A DNA stretch of 64,000 nucleotides. Origin: Chloroflexota bacterium. Its GTDB lineage: Bacteria > Chloroflexota > Anaerolineae > Anaerolineales > UBA4823. Of this stretch, positions 37,072 through 45,870 are shown piece after piece. The stretch spans positions 62,001 through 126,000 of the forward strand of contig JAKOUW010000009.1 in NCBI GenBank assembly GCA_029782365.1. The letters are read 5' to 3'. Within the stretch, counting starts at the first letter, position 1. Each line of letters begins with the position of its first letter. The notes below the pieces were generated by a model, which made no database searches, had not been told where the DNA came from, and saw nothing but the letters and a program-made list of their open reading frames with translations. The position numbers and the translations under genes are program-made.

Positions 37072-37104
37072 GGGCTGTCCGTAGCAAGTGGACAGCCCTT
37101 TTTT
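37072..37104 (+). terminator. intrinsic terminator downstream of fhs
   Basis: GGGCTGTCC-GTAGCAAGT-GGACAGCCC-TTTTTT. Confidence 0.92.
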
Positions 37105-37206
37105 AACAATATCGCCGCTCGTGAAGTGGTGTGGAAGGATAAACGCCACAACCGTAAGAATAATAGAAGAATTTCGCGGGGTAAACGGATGACTTACCAA
37201 TCGATC

Positions 37207-37339
37207 ATGGAAAAGAAACTTTCCTCTCTTCCACCGGTCGGGGGGACTGGCAAAAGGGGTAGGGCTGCGCCTGGCGCACGAGGGAGCGCAGATTGTGGAC
37301 ATTCCGGAAATTGATCAAAATAGGGGGTTGTCCGTTTAA
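37207..37339 (+). pseudogene. possible decayed short-chain dehydrogenase/reductase N-terminal remnant
   Basis: 'MEKKLS...' then, in a shifted frame, 'GGLAKGVGLRLAHEGAQIVDIPEIDQ' (Rossmann-like) ending at TAA 37337-37339. Confidence 0.35.
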
Positions 37340-37384
37340 ATTTATCTCAGGAAACCATTCAAGCTCAAACCTGAATACCAGGCG

Positions 37385-38179
37385 CTATTTTTTTCCATCC
37401 GGCAATATCAATGGTGTGCCATAGAACGGATGAGTGGTCACATTCAAAGGAGTCTGGTAAGCCTCATTGAGGATCGAAGCGGTGAGCACTTCATGGGGCA
37501 AACCAAAAGCGCGCAGTTCACCGGCGACCAGCAGCGCTACCCGGTCGGTGTACAGGCCGGCCAGGTTTAAATCATGCAGAGCAATCAAAATCGCCAGGCG
37601 GCGCTCGGCGCACAGTTCGCGCACCAGGTTGAGCAGACCGGATTGGTAGCGCAGGTCGAGGTGGGTGGTAGGTTCATCTAATAACAGGATCGGGGTGTCT
37701 TGGGCAAGGGCACGCGCCAACAGCACTCGCTGCTGCTCGCCGCCCGAAAGCTCGTGGATCATGCGCTCAGACAGTTCCAGGGTACCGGTGCGCTGCATGG
37801 CCCACAGTGCGCGCTCGCGGTCATGAGGCGTGGTCTGGCCCAACCAGCCCAGGTAAGCTGTGCGGCCCAACAGGACCGTCTGGCGCACAGTGTACCCCTC
37901 TGGGAAAAGATGCGCCTGGGGTACCACCGCAATGGAGCGGGCGCGCTCGGCGGGAGAGAGGCGGTCGATGCTGTGTCCCTGGGCAATTACCTGGCCTGCC
38001 TGGTGTGGGATCACGCCGCTCACAGCTTTCAGCAGGGTGGTTTTTCCGGCGCCATTGGGACCGATCAAAGCAATCACCTCGCCTGGCCGAACACTGAGTG
38101 AGACCTGGTGAACCACGCGCCGGGCACCGTAATACACTTCCAGCTTATCTACGCTCAGGGCAGGCGAGCTATTTTCCAT
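37385..38179 (-). CDS. btuD: cobalamin/iron-siderophore ABC transporter ATP-binding protein
   Basis: Walker A 'GPNGAGKTTLL', 'ELSGGEQQRVLLARALAQ', 'LLLDEPTTHLD'; in riboswitch-preceded operon. Confidence 0.85.
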   Translation of the reverse strand: MENSSPALSVDKLEVYYGARRVVHQVSLSVRPGEVIALIGPNGAGKTTLLKAVSGVIPHQAGQVIAQGHSIDRLSPAERARSIAVVPQAHLFPEGYTVRQTVLLGRTAYLGWLGQTTPHDRERALWAMQRTGTLELSERMIHELSGGEQQRVLLARALAQDTPILLLDEPTTHLDLRYQSGLLNLVRELCAERRLAILIALHDLNLAGLYTDRVALLVAGELRAFGLPHEVLTASILNEAYQTPLNVTTHPFYGTPLILPDGKK

Positions 38180-38182
38180 TCA

Positions 38183-39190
38183 TCACTCCTTTTGAGCATG
38201 GCGCATCAACCAGATAAAAAACGGGCCTCCCACCAGTGAAGTGATGATTCCTACCGGCAGTTCTTGCGGCGCAATCACCAGGCGAGCAAGTAAATCGGCG
38301 AAGAGCAGGGCCACCGCCCCTCCCAACATCGATAAAGGCAGCAGGCGGCGGTAATCGGCCCCCACACCCAGGCGCAGCAGGTGAGGCACCGTCAGGCCTA
38401 AAAAGCCGATAATACCGCTGAACGCCACCGCGGCGGCGGTGGTCAGCGAAGCAGCCAGTACCACGATGATCTTTGCCCGATTAACGGGCAGACCCAATTG
38501 GGCTGCCTGCTCTTCTCCAAACTGCAGCACATTCAGGGCGTGACCGGTGAAAAGCAGCGCGGCCAAGCCGGCCAGGATAAACGGTCCAGCGGCCCACACA
38601 GGTTCCCAACCGCCCTGCACAGCACCACCCATCAACCAGGCCACAGCGCGGTGCAGTTCTCCCTGCGAACGAAGCATCAAGAACGAAGTCAGGGATGTGG
38701 CAAAGGCGCTGACTGCTACGCCCGCCAGGATTAACGGCACGCTGGATGCCTGGCTGCGCCGGTAGGCTAACGCATAAACAACCCCTACCGTCACCAGCGA
38801 GCCAGCAAAAGCAGCAATGGGTACACTCACCAGGGCAGGCAGCCAGCCCTGTTCACGCAGCGCCATGGCAAAGATAGCCCCCAACCCCGCGCCGGAGGCG
38901 GCGCCGATCAGGTAAGGGTCGGCCAGGGGATTGCGGAACAAACCCTGGTAAGCCGCGCCGCTGCCCGAAAGGGCCGCGCCGGTCAATCCGATTAATACCA
39001 TGTGCGGCAGGCGGATGGACACTAAGATCGTTTCAAAGGACTGCGGCCAGTCGCCTGGCATGCGCAGAAATATACGTACGACGGCAGTTGGAGGGATGAA
39101 AACTGCGCCCACTGCCACGCTGAGCAACGCTGCCAACAGCAGCGCGCTCAACAGGATGATCAACGAGGCCAGCGGGCGCAGGGTTCTCAT
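38183..39190 (-). CDS. btuC: FecCD/BtuC-family ABC transporter permease
   Basis: 'RLPHMVLIGLTGAALSGSGAAYQGLFRNPLADPYLIGAASGAGLGA', 'GFLGLTVPHLLRL'. Confidence 0.87.
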   Translation of the reverse strand: MRTLRPLASLIILLSALLLAALLSVAVGAVFIPPTAVVRIFLRMPGDWPQSFETILVSIRLPHMVLIGLTGAALSGSGAAYQGLFRNPLADPYLIGAASGAGLGAIFAMALREQGWLPALVSVPIAAFAGSLVTVGVVYALAYRRSQASSVPLILAGVAVSAFATSLTSFLMLRSQGELHRAVAWLMGGAVQGGWEPVWAAGPFILAGLAALLFTGHALNVLQFGEEQAAQLGLPVNRAKIIVVLAASLTTAAAVAFSGIIGFLGLTVPHLLRLGVGADYRRLLPLSMLGGAVALLFADLLARLVIAPQELPVGIITSLVGGPFFIWLMRHAQKE

Positions 39191-39204
39191 CGCAGCGTCA
39201 CTGG

Positions 39205-40176
39205 CTATTTGAAAAGTTCAGGATGGAGCAGCCGGGCAAGCTCTTCCAGACCATCTACCAGGCGTGGGCCAGGGCGACTGACCAGGTCATCGTTGAAGGT
39301 CAGCACTTTCCCGTCTTTGACAGCCTTCAGGCTTTCCCAGCCAGCCCGCTTGCCCACCGACTCGACCGAGACGCCGTAATTGGCGTCGCCTAACAGGATG
39401 ATATCGGGGTTCTTAACCACCAGCGCCTCCAACGAATACTGCACCCAGGGGCTGTTCTGGTCGCCAGTGACGTTCTCACCGCCAGCCTCTTTGATCAAGA
39501 GATCCATGAAAGAACCGGGACCAATCGTATAGGGGGCGTTTGGCTGGGAAGCATCCAATTCGTAAAAAACCGTGGGGCGGGTTTCAGGAGTACCCAGCCT
39601 GGTTTTCACCGCCTCGACGCGCTGTTTCAATTTTTCAACCAGCGCGGTCGTTTCGGCTTCATGGCCGGTCAATCTGGCCACTGTGGCCAAATTGGCGTAC
39701 ATGCCATCCATGGTCGTGGGATTAGAAAGATAATACACCGTCAGGCCCAGGTCCTGCAGCGACTTGACCAGCTCAGGCGGGTTGATTTCAGCCGCCAGAA
39801 CCAAGTCTGGTTTTAAGCTGACGATTGACTCGGCGTTGTATTTGCCCATTGAGCCGCCTACGCTGGCAACACTGGCGGCTTCCGCCGGGTAGTTGCTGAA
39901 TTCATCTCGACCCACCACCTGAGCGCCAGCCCCCACAGCGAACAGTATCTCCGTGTTCGAAGGCGCCAGGGAGACAACCCGTTTAGCCGGGCCAGCCAGG
40001 CGAATGGTGTTTTTCAAGCCATCGGTAAATTCCAAAGAAGCGGGCGTTGGGCTGGGGGCTGTCGTCGGGGGAACAGCGGCAGTTGGGGCGGAAGAGAGAG
40101 TTTGTGGGCTGCTGCAACCGACAACCAGGGTTAACAAAAGGGCACTTACAGCAAATTTCAAGGACAGTTTGTTCAT
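39205..40176 (-). CDS. btuF: BtuF-like ABC transporter substrate-binding lipoprotein
   Basis: 'RVVSLAPSNTEILFAVGAGAQVVGRDEFSNYPAEA', lipobox 'LTLVVGCSS'. Confidence 0.87.
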   Translation of the reverse strand: MNKLSLKFAVSALLLTLVVGCSSPQTLSSAPTAAVPPTTAPSPTPASLEFTDGLKNTIRLAGPAKRVVSLAPSNTEILFAVGAGAQVVGRDEFSNYPAEAASVASVGGSMGKYNAESIVSLKPDLVLAAEINPPELVKSLQDLGLTVYYLSNPTTMDGMYANLATVARLTGHEAETTALVEKLKQRVEAVKTRLGTPETRPTVFYELDASQPNAPYTIGPGSFMDLLIKEAGGENVTGDQNSPWVQYSLEALVVKNPDIILLGDANYGVSVESVGKRAGWESLKAVKDGKVLTFNDDLVSRPGPRLVDGLEELARLLHPELFK

Positions 40177-40218
40177 CGAAAAATCTCCAGAAAATAATAT
40201 TTATGTGGTTAAACAAAT

Positions 40219-40239
40219 ATCCCTGCCTTTGGCAGGGAT
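40219..40239 (-). terminator. hairpin between riboswitch and btuF (expression-platform candidate)
   Basis: ATCCCTGCC-AAA-GGCAGGGAT followed on minus strand by ATTTGTTTAA. Confidence 0.55.
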
Positions 40240-40244
40240 GTGGA

Positions 40245-40435
40245 AAAGCAAACCAGTTGTGGTTGGCTCCACCTCCTTTCCGCGGGATTGTGGATAACCG
40301 CGAACAGGACGGGCGACCTGGCTTGCAATCGAAATTGCTTACAGTTGCGGGACAGCACCGGACTTACACCGGTTTCGCCTGGCAGACACCAGCCATACCC
40401 ATCCGGGAGATGTGGCGCCCTGCTCGGTAATCTAT
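40245..40435 (-). promoter_or_regulatory. cobalamin riboswitch
   Basis: Minus strand carries the B12 box-like 'CCGGTGTAAGTCCGGTGCTGTCCCGCAACTGTAA' (40339-40372) and 'AAGCCAGGTCGCCCG', upstream of btuFCD-like genes; boundaries approximate. Confidence 0.92.
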
Positions 40436-40525
40436 GCAGTTTTCAGCTTGATTGTATACCGCCTGGTGTCAGAAGTCAATCAGATAAAAGGCATTATTAA
40501 AAGTGACAGAATTCCTGTCAAGGCA

Positions 40526-40651
40526 TCAATAACGCGAGATCAACGAAATCAACATGGAAAGGATGACAATGAGACCGATAATCCCCATAACAATCTGTTG
40601 GGTGCGCAGCGCCCGCTGGGTGCTGCCTGAATTTTTTGTTTTCTTCGACAT
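40526..40651 (-). CDS. small single-TM protein, 41 aa
   Basis: 'MSKKTKNSGSTQRALRTQQIVMGIIGLIVILSMLISLISRY'; strong SD AGAAGGAG upstream; positioned after uvrC. Confidence 0.6.
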   Translation of the reverse strand: MSKKTKNSGSTQRALRTQQIVMGIIGLIVILSMLISLISRY

Positions 40652-40676
40652 TTCGAACTCCTTCTGAGGGGCTATT

Positions 40677-42539
40677 TTACTCCAGATGCTCTTTAATGAC
40701 CTGGGCAAGTTGGTGGTTGACACCTTTCACAGTCGTTAGCTGTTCCAGGCTGGCTTCTTGGATGCCGCTGATCGAGCCGAACTTTTCCAACAGTGCTTTG
40801 CGTCGGCTGGGGCCAATGCCCGGGACGGCGTCCAGGCGAGAAGCGACTCCGGCTTTATCGCGCCGGGAGCGGTGTGAGGTGATGGCAAAGCGATGGGCTT
40901 CATCGCGTATGCGCTGCACCAGGTACAACGCCTGCGAATGGCGCGGCAGGTAAATCGACTGCGCTTGACCGGGCACAAAAATTTCTTCTTGCTGCTTGGC
41001 GAGTGAAACGACCGGCACTTTTTTTGACAAATCCAACCGCTCCAGCACTCGCACAGCCCTCCCTAACTGGCCTTTGCCGCCATCGATGATCACCAGGTCA
41101 GGTAAGAAAGCAAAAGAAGGGTCAGGTTTGCTGCCCGGAGCCTGGCCGGCCTCCTGGCTGGCAATCCAGCGGCTGAAACGTCTGGTCAGGGTTTCTTCCA
41201 TGCTGGCGAAATCGTCCGGTCCGATCACGCTGCGGATATTAAATCGCCGATACAGGTTTTTCTTTGGCACACCCTGTTCAAAAACTACCATGCTGCCAAC
41301 TGCCGCTGTTCCCTGGGTGTTCGAGATATCATAACATTCGATCCGGTTGGGAGGAGCTAGCAAACCCAGCTCAGACTGCAGTTCAGCCAGCGCCAGGGTT
41401 TGGCGGTTTGTGTCTGCCTGCCATTGAGCCTTGAGCGATTCCAGTGTGGCGCGGGCATTTTCAGTCGCCAGCTCCACCAGCTCGTGCTGAGGGCCTTGCG
41501 CCGGCACACGGATTTCCACCTTTTGCCCACTGCGCCGCGTGTTGAGCCACTCCTTAACAATTTGAAGCTCTTCGATCTCGTTAGGCAGTAAAACTTGGGG
41601 CGGCACCGTCGGTGTCTGGTCGTAAAACTGCTTCAAGAAGCTGGAAATCACGTCGCTGTCCTGGCTGGCCTCAGCGCCTTCCATCAGGAAGTATTCGCGC
41701 CCAATCAGCTTACCACCCCGGATGAAGAATACCTGCACACAGGCGTCGCCGTTCGAACGCGCCATAGCTATGACGTCGGAATCGATATAATCTGGCGAGA
41801 CCACTTTTTGTTTTTCTACGATCCGGTCAATGGCTTGAATCTGGTCGCGCAGCGCAGCCGCGCGCTCGAAACGCAGCTCTTCTGCCGCCTTTTCCATTTC
41901 TTGCTGCAAGCGCGCCACGATCGGCTCCGTATGGCCGGCCAGGAAATCACACAGGTCGGAGATCATCTGCCGGTAGCGCATCTGGTCGACGGCGCCGATG
42001 CACGGACCTGAACACAGCTTGATATCGTAATACAAGCAGGGGCGCTCATCTTTACCGGTAATTTCCCGGTCGCAGGTAAGGTAAGGAAAAATTTTGCGCA
42101 GCACATCCAGCGTCTGATGCACTGCCCATACACTGGTATACGGCCCGAAATATCGCCCGCCGTCTTCGCTCATCTGGCGGGTCACCGTCACCTTGGGGTA
42201 GGGTTCATTCCAATGAACCTTCACGTAGGGATAACGTTTATCGTCCTTCAGGCGCACGTTGAAGCGCGGCCGGTGCTTCTTGATCAGGTTCATTTCCAGG
42301 ATCAAGGCTTCCAGCTCTGATCCCACCAGGATCCATTCGATATTGACGATCTGGCGCACCAGCTTACGTGTTTTCATATCTTCCTGTGAAGAAGCGTGAA
42401 AATACGAACGCAGCCGGTTGCGTAAGTTAATCGCCTTGCCAACATAAATGATCGTATCCTGGCTGTCTTTCATAATATAGCAGCCAGGCTTGGTGGGCGC
42501 GTTATCGAGAATTCCTTGAATATGTTCCGAGATTTCCAT
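40677..42539 (-). CDS. uvrC: excinuclease ABC subunit C
   Basis: GIY-YIG 'PGCYIMKDSQDTIIYVGKAINLRNRLRSYF', UVR motif, 'IECYDISNTQGTAAVGSMVVFEQG', C-terminal HhH 'LDAVPGIGPSRRKALLEKFGSI'. Confidence 0.95.
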   Translation of the reverse strand: MEISEHIQGILDNAPTKPGCYIMKDSQDTIIYVGKAINLRNRLRSYFHASSQEDMKTRKLVRQIVNIEWILVGSELEALILEMNLIKKHRPRFNVRLKDDKRYPYVKVHWNEPYPKVTVTRQMSEDGGRYFGPYTSVWAVHQTLDVLRKIFPYLTCDREITGKDERPCLYYDIKLCSGPCIGAVDQMRYRQMISDLCDFLAGHTEPIVARLQQEMEKAAEELRFERAAALRDQIQAIDRIVEKQKVVSPDYIDSDVIAMARSNGDACVQVFFIRGGKLIGREYFLMEGAEASQDSDVISSFLKQFYDQTPTVPPQVLLPNEIEELQIVKEWLNTRRSGQKVEIRVPAQGPQHELVELATENARATLESLKAQWQADTNRQTLALAELQSELGLLAPPNRIECYDISNTQGTAAVGSMVVFEQGVPKKNLYRRFNIRSVIGPDDFASMEETLTRRFSRWIASQEAGQAPGSKPDPSFAFLPDLVIIDGGKGQLGRAVRVLERLDLSKKVPVVSLAKQQEEIFVPGQAQSIYLPRHSQALYLVQRIRDEAHRFAITSHRSRRDKAGVASRLDAVPGIGPSRRKALLEKFGSISGIQEASLEQLTTVKGVNHQLAQVIKEHLE

Positions 42540-42630
42540 GCTGGTGGATTCTATCACTGAAAAATAACAACCAGATGACAGTCAAACAATATCACCAAGA
42601 AAAGTGAACTTCCATCCAAACGGCCAGCGT

Positions 42631-44712
42631 CTATTTGTGTCTTAACAGTCGGGCAGAATTTCCCAGGATGCCAAGGTCCGGCAATGATTGGGCTGCAGCC
42701 GCCACCACCGGCGGCAGGAAGCCGGCGGCTGCCAGCCCCAGGCCGGTGATATTATACAACGCTGTCAAGCCCAGGTTCATGCGCACAATCTGCATGGTGC
42801 GGTGAGCGATTTGCAGCGCTTCAGGGACCAGCATCCAATCCTCACGCAGCAGCGCAATATGCGCTGCCTCAATCGCCACATCCGTCCCTGCCGCGCCCAT
42901 GGCGATGCCCACATCCGCCTGGGCCAGGGCTGGGGCATCGTTGATGCCGTCTCCAATCATCACCACTCGATGGCCTTTGGCCTGGTAATCTCTGACAATC
43001 GCAATCTTATCCTCTGGCAGCAGGTTGGCGCGGTAAGTAATACCGAGCTGGCGGGCAAGCTCAGCCGCGGCGCGTTCATTATCTCCAGTGAGCAGTTCAA
43101 CCTGGCGAATACCCATCCGGCGAGTTTCTTCCAGGGCCGCGTGGACATCAGCCCGTAACGTATCGGCGGCCGCGAAGATCGCCAAGAGTTTCTCATCCAC
43201 CTGCAGGAAGAGCAGCGTCTTGCCTTGCTCTTCGAGAAGATTGGCCTGTTCCAAACTGCCGCCTGTCGGAAGCAGCCGCCGGTTGCCGAGCACAATTTGG
43301 TGGGCGCCAACCACAGCTCGCACACCCATGCCAGGGATCACCTGGAAGGATTCTACCTCTGGCAAAGAGATTTGCTCTTGGCGCGCCAGGGCGCGCAGCG
43401 CCTTCGCCAGCGGGTGTTCTGAATACCGCTCGGCAGCGGCTGCCAGGGCCAAGATATCGGATCGCTCGCCGTCACCCACAAGGACAACATCCGTGATCTG
43501 CGGCTGTCCCAGGGTGAGCGTGCCGGTTTTATCCACCAGGAGTACATCTGCTCGATCGAGCAGTTCCAGATATTTACCACCCTTGATCAGCACACCGCGC
43601 CTGGCGCTGGCGCCGATGGAAGCCAGCATGGCTACGGGGGTAGCCAGCGCAATCGAACAAGAACAGGCCACCAGCAAGACGGCTGCCGTGGATAATGGGT
43701 TGCGGCTGATCAAAAACGTCAGGGCTGCCACCCCGGCCACAACCGGCAGGTACCAGCCGCTGAAACGATCGGCAAAGCGCTGCACATCGGCCCTGTTGGC
43801 TTCGGCTTCTTCAACCAATTTAATAACACGTCCAAATTTTGTATCCGGCCCGACGCGCTCTGTTTTCACGCGCAGGTTTCCCAGCAAGGCCAGGCTGGCG
43901 GCAAAAACTCGAGTGCCAGGCGCAGCTTCCAGGGGCAGTGATTCACCTGTGATGGCTGCCTGATCAATGGTCGCCTGCCCGGCGATCACCAGGCCGTCTA
44001 CCGGAATTTTTTCTCCCGGTCGGACAACCACGATCTCACCAACCGCAACCTGAGAAGCCTGGATTTCCACCTCCTCGCCGCCGCGTTCTACTCGCGCTGT
44101 TTGAGGTGCCAGGGTAATCAGTTCTTTGACGGCGCGGCGAGCGCTCTCAGTGGTAAATTTTTCGATATAATCCCCAACTCGCATAAACAGCACCACGATC
44201 AAGGCTGTCACCCACTCACCCACCACCAGCGCCGCCAGAACACCAATTGTCATCAGGGTGTGCGAAATGACCTGTCGTTTTAATGATGCACGGATCACAT
44301 TCACAAACACCGGGTATCCCCCGGCGAGAACAACCAGCATCCCTGCCAGGAATGGAATGCGTTCGTTGAGATATTCGAATGCTCCCAGCCATTCTCCCAC
44401 CACGACAATCCCGGCGATGCCAATAAAGACGCAGAGCATAAGAATCGTCAGCCGGCGGTTAAAATCGGGCGCCAGAACTGCCGGGCTGGCAGTCTGCGCC
44501 GCTTCCGGCACCTGGTAGCCGGCACCCGCAACGGCGTCCCGAATGGCCCTGATATTCACCAGGGCGGGATCCATTTCTATCACTGCTTTTTCAGACCCCA
44601 GAAATACGTTCACCTTGTGCACCCCGGGCAGATTTTCAATTGCATGTTGGACATGCATGGTGCACTCTGTACAGTCCATCCCGGCAATCGGCACTTCGAT
44701 CATTTGAGACAT
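42631..44712 (-). CDS. heavy-metal P1B-type ATPase with N-terminal HMA domain
   Basis: HMA 'GMDCTECTMHVQHAIENLPGV', 'TGES', 'VACSCSIALATP' (CSC), phosphorylation motif 'DKTGTLTLG', 'GDGINDAPALAQADVGIAMG'. Confidence 0.93.
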   Translation of the reverse strand: MSQMIEVPIAGMDCTECTMHVQHAIENLPGVHKVNVFLGSEKAVIEMDPALVNIRAIRDAVAGAGYQVPEAAQTASPAVLAPDFNRRLTILMLCVFIGIAGIVVVGEWLGAFEYLNERIPFLAGMLVVLAGGYPVFVNVIRASLKRQVISHTLMTIGVLAALVVGEWVTALIVVLFMRVGDYIEKFTTESARRAVKELITLAPQTARVERGGEEVEIQASQVAVGEIVVVRPGEKIPVDGLVIAGQATIDQAAITGESLPLEAAPGTRVFAASLALLGNLRVKTERVGPDTKFGRVIKLVEEAEANRADVQRFADRFSGWYLPVVAGVAALTFLISRNPLSTAAVLLVACSCSIALATPVAMLASIGASARRGVLIKGGKYLELLDRADVLLVDKTGTLTLGQPQITDVVLVGDGERSDILALAAAAERYSEHPLAKALRALARQEQISLPEVESFQVIPGMGVRAVVGAHQIVLGNRRLLPTGGSLEQANLLEEQGKTLLFLQVDEKLLAIFAAADTLRADVHAALEETRRMGIRQVELLTGDNERAAAELARQLGITYRANLLPEDKIAIVRDYQAKGHRVVMIGDGINDAPALAQADVGIAMGAAGTDVAIEAAHIALLREDWMLVPEALQIAHRTMQIVRMNLGLTALYNITGLGLAAAGFLPPVVAAAAQSLPDLGILGNSARLLRHK

Positions 44713-44723
44713 CTGGTCACCTC

Positions 44724-45062
44724 TTAACGGTATCGAACACATTCGTACACGCCGCGCGCCACCTCGAGAAGCAGGTTATCTGCAAGGGAAAGGAGCTGGC
44801 CGACCCTGGGATCGCTGAGCGTGTAGAACGAATATCGTTTCTCCTGACGCATCGAAACCAACCCACAGTCACGCAAACAGGCCAGGTGATTGGAAACATT
44901 CGGTTGGCTCAAACCAGTCAACTGCACCAGCTCGCCAACCGTATGCTCGCTATCCCGCAAGGCCGTCAGGATCGCCAGGCGCGAAGGATCTGCAAAGCCG
45001 CGGAAAAGGCGCGCCTGCAGTTCAACCGCTGAAGATAAAGTAGGGGGATTTGGGTTTTGCAT
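44724..45062 (-). CDS. ArsR/SmtB-family metal-responsive repressor
   Basis: 'LFRGFADPSRLAILTALRDSEHTVGELVQLTGLSQPNVSNHLACLRDCGLV' winged helix; directly upstream of P1B ATPase. Confidence 0.9.
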   Translation of the reverse strand: MQNPNPPTLSSAVELQARLFRGFADPSRLAILTALRDSEHTVGELVQLTGLSQPNVSNHLACLRDCGLVSMRQEKRYSFYTLSDPRVGQLLSLADNLLLEVARGVYECVRYR

Positions 45063-45065
45063 TAC

Positions 45066-45089
45066 ATCATTATATCAGCATTTAATGAT
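45066..45089. promoter_or_regulatory. inverted repeat ATCATTA-N10-TAATGAT overlapping arsR -10 (operator candidate)
   Basis: 7-bp perfect arms; overlaps TGA-TATAAT on minus strand placed 6 nt before arsR ATG. Confidence 0.6.
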
Positions 45090-45145
45090 ATATAACAGCA
45101 AATGACATGCTATAATAGCGCCATTGACTCGAAGGAGCATTTTTC

Positions 45146-45637
45146 CTGGACCGACTGCTTGAAGAACAAATTCGTGAACCTCTATTAGTGCGCGGTTGGC
45201 GATTAGCGGTCGCTGAATCCTGCACAGGTGGATTGATGGGCCACCGCATCACCAATATCCCGGGCTCATCGGATTACTACCTGGGCAGCATCACGGCCTA
45301 TGCTTACGAAGCCAAAGTTCGCCTGCTTGGCGTCTCTTGGGACACCTTGCAAACGTACGGTGCCGTCAGCCGGGAAACCGTGCTGGCGATGGCCAACGGC
45401 ATTCGCCAGGCCCTGGCAGCGGATATTGGCATGGCCATCAGCGGCATTGCCGGGCCGGGCGGCGGAATGCCTGATAAGCCAGTAGGGTTGGTCTGGATTG
45501 CGCTTGTCACACCGGATTACCAGAATGCCTGGGCTTTCCACTGGACCGGCAACCGCATACAGAACAAAGAACTCTCGGCAGAGGCGGCTCTCCAAATCTT
45601 GCTCGATTATTTGGAAGGAAAATTTTCTGGAAAATGA
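45146..45637 (+). CDS. CinA C-terminal domain / nicotinamide-nucleotide amidohydrolase (PncC-like)
   Basis: 'LAVAESCTGGLMGHRITNIPGSSDYYLGSITAYAYEAKVRLLGV', 'AISGIAGPGGGMPDKPVGLVWIAL'. CTG start at 45146, 8 nt after AAGGAG, restores the expected N-terminus (xDRLLEEQIREPLLVRGW). Confidence 0.85.
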   Translation: MDRLLEEQIREPLLVRGWRLAVAESCTGGLMGHRITNIPGSSDYYLGSITAYAYEAKVRLLGVSWDTLQTYGAVSRETVLAMANGIRQALAADIGMAISGIAGPGGGMPDKPVGLVWIALVTPDYQNAWAFHWTGNRIQNKELSAEAALQILLDYLEGKFSGK

Positions 45638-45870
45638 AATTAATTGAAGTTTCGGTTGAATTTCACACCGATGGTAGTGTTCGTATTTTACGCTTCAACT
45701 GGAATGGACGCGAATACGCCGTTGAATCTCAAGGGCGCGATTGGCAGGCAGAAAATGGTCGCCATTTTTTAGTGACCGCAGTTGGGGGCAGAATGTTTGA
45801 GCTCTTGTTTATGCCCAATGATGGGCGTTGGTTTATGGCACGTTCGCAGTCAGATCGGGCAGTGGCATGA
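45634..45870 (+). CDS. hypothetical protein, 78 aa
   Basis: ATGA overlap with cinA-like gene upstream and with CAP-domain gene downstream. Confidence 0.55.
   Translation: MKLIEVSVEFHTDGSVRILRFNWNGREYAVESQGRDWQAENGRHFLVTAVGGRMFELLFMPNDGRWFMARSQSDRAVA

Noticed and set aside
43088-43963. 291-aa plus-strand ORF antisense to the P-type ATPase
   Set aside because: Ser/Arg/Ala-rich composition typical of a shadow frame in GC-rich coding DNA; the opposite strand encodes a clear P1B ATPase.
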